Of a DNA stretch of 33,841 bases, positions 32,520 to 33,841 are shown piece after piece (the first letter of the stretch is position 1; every line of letters starts with the position of its first letter). The position numbers and the translations under genes were made by a program. Source of the stretch: Chloroflexi bacterium 54-19 (GTDB lineage: Bacteria > Chloroflexota > Chloroflexia > Chloroheliales > Chloroheliaceae); NCBI GenBank assembly GCA_001898225.1, contig MKTJ01000047.1, positions 208,152 to 241,992 of the forward strand, written 5' to 3'. Under the pieces are notes generated by a model. That model did no database searches. It was not told the DNA's origin and saw only the letters and a program-made list of their open reading frames with translations.

Positions 32520-32562
32520 CTTTTTTTCCTGTTCTGTAAAAATTGTCTGGCAAACTGGATAA

Positions 32563-32611
32563 AGAGGGGCGGCTCGGCAGCTTAAGCCTTTGAAAGGTGG
32601 TGCCGCCCTCT
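32563..32611 (-). promoter_or_regulatory. Hairpin between atpE and atpF
   Basis: AGAGGGGCGGC (32563-32573) pairs with GCCGCCCTCT (32602-32611) with one G bulge and a 28-nt loop. There is only a short TTTAT on the minus strand after it. Probably an intercistronic stability or processing element. Confidence 0.5.
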
Positions 32612-32654
32612 TAACATTGTTTTTGCAATTCGCTACCTTTCCCTTAACGGGCGG

Positions 32655-32936
32655 TTATACGAACAGGATAAGCAGACCAATTAACAGGGCGTAAATGGCG
32701 ACCGCTTCGGCCAGACCGGCACCGATAATCATGTTGGTTCGGATCGAGCCTTCCGCCTCCGGGTTGCGGCCAATCGCCTGCAAAGCACCGTTTACCGCGA
32801 TACCGATACCAATACCAGGTCCAATACCACCCAGACCCATCGCCAGACCGGCACCGAGCACCCGGTTAGCGTCTTTGCTGGCGGTGGCAGCCTGTCCCAG
32901 TACGTCGGTAAGAATGACAGATGCTAAATCGTACAT
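32655..32936 (-). CDS. atpE: ATP synthase F0 subunit c
   Basis: Membrane rotor subunit, 93 residues, two transmembrane helices joined by the polar loop RNPEAEGSIR. Helix 1 has GGIGPGIGIGIAVNGALQ. Helix 2 has MIIGAGLAEAVAIYALLIGLLILFV with E77 as ion-carrying carboxylate. The Gln of sodium-binding rings (as in GPGxGQG) is Ile/Gly here and E77 is followed by Ala, so proton specificity is expected. It is a little longer than the E. coli protein, owing to an N-terminal extension. A very strong AAGGAGG site precedes the ATG, consistent with the need for many copies per complex. Confidence 0.97.
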   Translation of the reverse strand: MYDLASVILTDVLGQAATASKDANRVLGAGLAMGLGGIGPGIGIGIAVNGALQAIGRNPEAEGSIRTNMIIGAGLAEAVAIYALLIGLLILFV

Positions 32937-33015
32937 TCCGAAAAAACCTCCTTGAATTTGGCACCCCGTTTATTCCAGGGTACCCGTCAATATATAAATT
33001 AAGTTGCCTTGTCAT

Positions 33016-33090
33016 ACGCCGCCGGTTACCTGCTTAACCGGGGCGTATTTTGCCTGGTACTGGTTTGTTATGGAACCCCAAATACCGGTT
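33016..33090 (-). promoter_or_regulatory. Tandem hairpins between atpB and atpE
   Basis: A long stem at about 33016-33050 (ATACGCC and CCGGTTA pairing with TAACCGG and GGCGTAT, one bulge) is followed by TGGAACC/GGTTCCA at about 33070-33092. They fill the 177-bp gap upstream of atpE and could stabilise the highly translated atpE message or mark a processing site. Confidence 0.5.
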
Positions 33091-33113
33091 CCATTACGCT
33101 TTACTGCTAAAAA

Positions 33114-33841
33114 TTAGTGGCGAGAATGGGCTGTGTCCAACTCCAACTCACCGGTATGAGTTAGTTCATCGAGGTCGGCTTCGTGACCATGCTCGGCCCC
33201 TTCGCTGCCCAGGCCCAGCGCGATATAGGCCAGGCTGAGCGACATGAAGACCAGGGCCTGGATGAAACCGAAGAACAGTTCCAGTCCAATGAATATCACG
33301 AGGATGGGGGCCGCCAGTTTTAGAATGATTGCCAGCAACACTTCTCCGGCGAACACGTTACCGAAAAGACGGAAGGTGAGCGAGATAATCCGGGAGAACT
33401 GGCCGACAATTTCAATTGGCGTAAGCAACGGGATCATAACGTAGGGTTTGGGGAAGAATTCCTTGAGCCAACCCAGTACGCCGTGCGCCATAATCGCGAC
33501 CACGTTCGCCGTGATAACCGCAATCAGGGCCATCGCTAAAGTCATGTTCAGGTCGGCGTTGGGTGCGCGGAAAAGCGGGATAAGTTTTTTGATGGAATGG
33601 GCCGGGGTCAGGGCGGCGGTTTCAATCTGGCCGCTAAAAGCTTTTTCCCCGGTAAGAGGCGCAAATTCTTGACCATCCCCGGTCTTTTCTTCTACCGCTA
33701 CGACAGTGGCGGTGTTACCCTGGATGCTCTGAATCTTGACCGCTTCGCCCGCTTCGATTTCTTTGCCGTTTACCTCGGTATTGGCGGTAAGCAAGGCGTA
33801 ATTGTTGGGTGCGGTGGTTGAAAGAGCGGCGGTGTTGCCGG
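33114..33841 (-). CDS. atpB: ATP synthase F0 subunit a (5' end beyond window)
   Basis: Proton-channel stator subunit; the N-terminus lies past the window edge because the frame stays open to 33841. About 242 residues are visible. The core is clear: LNMTLAMALIAVITANVVAI, IPLLTPIEIVGQFSRIISLTFRLFGNVFAGE with the essential arginine (SLTFRLFGN), and FIQALVFMSLSLAYI. Before this core is an unusual polar segment of at least 80 residues (NGKEIEAGEAVKIQSIQGNT through PLTGEKAFSG) that is not part of the usual short loop. The C-terminus has a His/Asp/Glu-rich tail (GAEHGHEADLDELTHTGELE). The apparent TTG at 33794 should not be taken as the true start. Confidence 0.94.
   Translation of the reverse strand, partial: GNTAALSTTAPNNYALLTANTEVNGKEIEAGEAVKIQSIQGNTATVVAVEEKTGDGQEFAPLTGEKAFSGQIETAALTPAHSIKKLIPLFRAPNADLNMTLAMALIAVITANVVAIMAHGVLGWLKEFFPKPYVMIPLLTPIEIVGQFSRIISLTFRLFGNVFAGEVLLAIILKLAAPILVIFIGLELFFGFIQALVFMSLSLAYIALGLGSEGAEHGHEADLDELTHTGELELDTAHSRH

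Noticed and set aside
1..33841. CRISPR arrays, insertion sequences, prophage genes or toxin-antitoxin pairs
   Set aside because: No regularly spaced repeats, transposase, integrase or typical toxin-antitoxin motifs were seen on either strand.

Overview
The window is a bacterial chromosome segment, most likely from a member of the Chloroflexota. That assignment rests on gene content only (no rRNA or tRNA is present): an LDH-like malate dehydrogenase, GT-C membrane proteins, a form II CoxL-type operon led by CoxG-like proteins, a response regulator carrying a degenerate GGDEF domain, and an F-type ATP synthase operon in the classical order. The phylum should be treated as an inference. Most genes have moderately high GC. 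One membrane glycosyltransferase-like gene (24902-26521) is clearly AT-rich and looks foreign.

Layout. 1-8178 (minus strand): the 5' part of uvrC; a small cytosolic cyclophilin; a lipoprotein ending in a second cyclophilin domain; and two large polytopic GT-C-like membrane proteins. 8386-15210 (plus strand): a stand-alone LysR-type HTH protein; a palindrome-rich spacer; a MoeA-like molybdopterin-binding protein; two CoxG-like proteins; then the small iron-sulfur, large molybdenum and medium FAD subunits of a xanthine-oxidase-family hydroxylase. 15359-24693 (minus strand): a zinc-ribbon protein; malate dehydrogenase; recX; a VOC protein; recA; a response regulator with a degenerate GGDEF domain; an NtrC-type sigma-54 activator; and an orphan nucleoside/sugar ABC ATPase. 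24902-26521 (minus strand): the AT-rich membrane protein. 26737-33841 (minus strand): the ATP synthase operon atpB(partial)-E-F-H-A-G-D-C, closed by a terminator.

How the genes work together. The plus-strand block encodes a molybdenum hydroxylase of the form II CoxL type (AYRGAGR active-site motif), so CO oxidation is not established; its substrate may be an aldehyde, purine or other small molecule. recA and recX form a DNA-repair pair, with uvrC elsewhere in the window. malate dehydrogenase and the ATP synthase are housekeeping energy genes.

No wholly new multi-gene system is evident. The most interesting signals are regulatory or architectural: a near-consensus recA promoter whose spacer is filled by a perfect 8+8 palindrome (candidate SOS operator); strong hairpins between cistrons of the atp operon, one resembling an internal terminator; a palindrome cluster between the HTH gene and the molybdenum operon; competing hairpins ahead of uvrC; and a long polar insertion in ATP synthase subunit a.
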